A stretch of 64,000 nt of DNA from NCBI RefSeq assembly GCF_000193495.2, contig NZ_AP023410.1, positions 3,061,501 through 3,125,500 on the forward strand, written 5' to 3'. The position numbers and the translations under genes are program-made. Origin of the DNA: Acetobacter aceti NBRC 14818. GTDB lineage: Bacteria > Pseudomonadota > Alphaproteobacteria > Acetobacterales > Acetobacteraceae. Positions 62,772-64,000 of the stretch are shown here, one piece after another (the first letter of the stretch is position 1; every line of letters begins with the position of its first letter). Below the pieces are notes generated by a model. That model was not told the origin of the DNA. It ran no database searches and was given only the letters and a program-made list of their open reading frames with translations.

Positions 62772-63362
62772 ATGGCTGATACCTTCCAGACCCAGATCGT
62801 TGCTATCCTGCCGAAGCTTCGCGTGCAGGCTCTTGCTCTCACCAGAAATCGTGCCCAGGCAGAAGATCTGGTGCAGGATGCTGTATGCAACGCTCTTGGA
62901 GCTCGTGACAGCTTTATTCCCGGAACAAATTTCGCGGCATGGATGCATCGGATCCTGCGGAATCGCTTCATCTCGGATCTGCGCAAGCGCAGAGCGACGA
63001 CGGACATTGATGACCTTCCTGGGGACATGCTTTCCAGCAAGGCCGACCATGAAGATCGTCTGGCTGTAAAGGATCTGAGTTTTGCTCTCGCGCGCCTGCC
63101 TGCTGACCAGCGTGAGGCGCTGGTCTTGGTGGTGTTACAGGGTATGAGCTACCAGGAGCTTGCTGAAGCGACTGGTTGTGCGGTAGGAACGGCCAAAAGC
63201 CGTGTTTTCCGTGCGCGCCGCCAGCTTGAAGCCTGGATGATGGGAGAGTTGCCTGAGAGTGATCGTCTGCGTCAGCAAGCGATGGCTTTGCGCCATGAGG
63301 TTGAAGAGCGCCGTAAACATTTCGATAATCGTCCTGTGGTAACAAATGCCGCAGTCGTGTAA
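62772..63362 (+). CDS. ecfG: EcfG-type RNA polymerase sigma factor (general stress response)
   Basis: A 196-residue ECF sigma factor. Region 2 is ALALTRNRAQAEDLVQDAVCNAL with NFAAWMHRILRNRFISDLRK, and region 4 is LPADQREALVLVVLQGMSYQELAEATGCAVGTAKSRVFRARRQL. The next gene encodes NepR, which identifies it as the general stress sigma factor of alphaproteobacteria. NepR holds the sigma factor until phosphorylated PhyR releases it. GGGGAAAAAAG precedes the ATG. The C-terminal tail (about 25 residues after region 4) is longer than usual. Confidence 0.9.
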   Translation: MADTFQTQIVAILPKLRVQALALTRNRAQAEDLVQDAVCNALGARDSFIPGTNFAAWMHRILRNRFISDLRKRRATTDIDDLPGDMLSSKADHEDRLAVKDLSFALARLPADQREALVLVVLQGMSYQELAEATGCAVGTAKSRVFRARRQLEAWMMGELPESDRLRQQAMALRHEVEERRKHFDNRPVVTNAAVV

Positions 63363-63415
63363 GAAACTGGCGGCGCTCCGAGAAATGAAGTGTTAAACGG
63401 GGAAGGTTCTGCTGT

Positions 63416-63655
63416 ATGAATGGCGATAGCTTCCCGACATCATGCCTGGAATCGTCTGAATACCTGCCGGGGTGGTTGTCGATGTCAGCCAGAAACCGAA
63501 AATCCAGTTCTTCCGCAAAAAGCGGAAAGAAAGAGGACGACGCGTTCGATATCTGGCTGAAGCGTGGCCTTCATCAGCTTTTCGACGATGTCGCGAATGA
63601 GCCTATTCCGGAAGAGCTTCTTCGTCTCCTTGAGGAAGATGAGGATGATCAGTGA
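63416..63655 (+). CDS. nepR: NepR anti-sigma factor
   Basis: A 79-residue protein with the NepR core FDIWLKRGLHQLFDDVANEPIPEELLRLLEE near its C-terminus and a Ser/Lys-rich N-terminus. NepR binds EcfG and is displaced by phospho-PhyR. The start could also be the ATG at 63482, which would leave 57 residues. It lies 53 bases after ecfG in the same direction. Confidence 0.92.
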   Translation: MNGDSFPTSCLESSEYLPGWLSMSARNRKSSSSAKSGKKEDDAFDIWLKRGLHQLFDDVANEPIPEELLRLLEEDEDDQ

Positions 63656-63802
63656 GAGAGTGCGGTCTGTTCGTGTCCCCATGTGATGCTGGAGGGATGT
63701 GAATGGGTATGTGTGCTTTTATCGTCATGTCCCGTGTCCTCTCCGAGAAGGTCTGTGTGTTGGCTGACGGTTGCCTTCTGATAACACGACACAAAACGTA
63801 AA

Positions 63803-64000
63803 ATGACGGGAGATGGTCCTCAGCCCGGCTGGCGATCCTATCGTTTTCTGGTTTCCTTTCTGATCGGTATCGCAGGTCTGTTCGACTCGGTCAGAAGCCG
63901 GATGGTTATTGTCATCATGGGCTCTGTGCTGCCTGTCGCCGCGCTTGGAAGTGTGGTCATCTGGCAGGATTATATCCGCCTTAATGAAGCAGGTATCCAA
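63803..64000 (+). CDS. probable sensor histidine kinase, N-terminus only (cut by window end)
   Basis: An open frame from the ATG at 63803 runs off the window: 66 residues starting MTGDGPQPGWRSYRF. It has a membrane helix (VIVIMGSVLPVAALGSVVIW) followed by QDYIRLNEAG, the usual beginning of the periplasmic sensor of histidine kinases. Position after ecfG-nepR suggests a kinase of the general stress pathway (HWE/HisKA_2 type acting on PhyR). No kinase domain is inside the window, so the call rests on topology and context. Confidence 0.55.
   Translation, partial: MTGDGPQPGWRSYRFLVSFLIGIAGLFDSVRSRMVIVIMGSVLPVAALGSVVIWQDYIRLNEAGIQ

Overview
The window looks like chromosomal DNA of an acetic acid bacterium (Alphaproteobacteria, Acetobacteraceae); the genus cannot be fixed from sequence alone. 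The support is the gene content: a hopanoid C-3 methylase (HpnR), an EcfG-type sigma factor with its NepR anti-sigma factor, a GapR/UPF0335 protein, the ispH-thrB-rnhA run, a ybbN-like/LON-domain/Trm112 run, OprB-type porin, NADP-dependent icd and a prominent zwf. Most genes have moderately GC-rich coding sequence. The exceptions are the end of the exopolysaccharide cluster and the spacer after it (about 49.2-52.5 kb), which are clearly AT-rich.

Layout. 0.2-9.9 kb: an accessory catabolic-looking island. A LysR regulator is co-transcribed leftward with an amino-acid-type ABC importer whose binding protein and permease are fused. Rightward run a 2-hydroxyacid dehydrogenase, a class II aldolase, a TonB-dependent receptor, a TIM-barrel isomerase and an Fe(II)/2-oxoglutarate dioxygenase. 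10.2-15.5 kb: a small exported protein, icd, a lytic transglycosylase and an amylo-1,6-glucosidase. 15.5-21.2 kb: a repeat-rich exported protein, rnhA-thrB-ispH, a lipoprotein and a degenerate gamma-glutamyltransferase-like lipoprotein. 21.8-25.3 kb: glnB-glnA, an aminotransferase and tRNA-His. 25.6-30.9 kb: a TPR/glycosyltransferase-like protein, mazG, an HxlR regulator divergent from an oxidoreductase, and nth. 31.2-36.9 kb: a three-gene RND heavy-metal-type efflux operon. 37-41.5 kb: AraC regulator/SDR pair and the thioredoxin-LON-Trm112-lipoprotein run.

41.6-51.2 kb: hpnR, then a six-gene exopolysaccharide cluster (initiating phosphotransferase, two glycosyltransferases, a Wzc/GumC-like co-polymerase with a broken kinase domain, a beta-barrel, a Wza-like lipoprotein). 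No flippase or polymerase is present. 51.2-53.1 kb: AT-rich spacer with a 31-bp palindrome, a small predicted membrane protein and gapR. 53.2-58.9 kb: zwf with a coupled membrane protein of unknown function, an exported unknown, and the cobalamin nucleotide-loop genes cobC, cobS, cobT, cobU. 59.0-60.7 kb: a complete ISL3-family insertion sequence with perfect ends and an 8-bp target duplication. 61-64 kb: OprB porin, the ecfG-nepR general stress module and the start of a probable sensor histidine kinase cut by the window edge.

Links between the genes: HpnR is a B12-dependent radical SAM enzyme, so the cob genes supply its cofactor and both bear on membrane hopanoid modification. glnB and glnA form a nitrogen-sensing unit. 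Porin, glucan debranching enzyme and zwf fit a carbohydrate-oxidising lifestyle. The best candidates for something undescribed are the catabolic island at the left end, the exopolysaccharide cluster with its pseudo-kinase, the degenerate gamma-glutamyltransferase lipoprotein, and the AT-rich palindromic spacer next to gapR.
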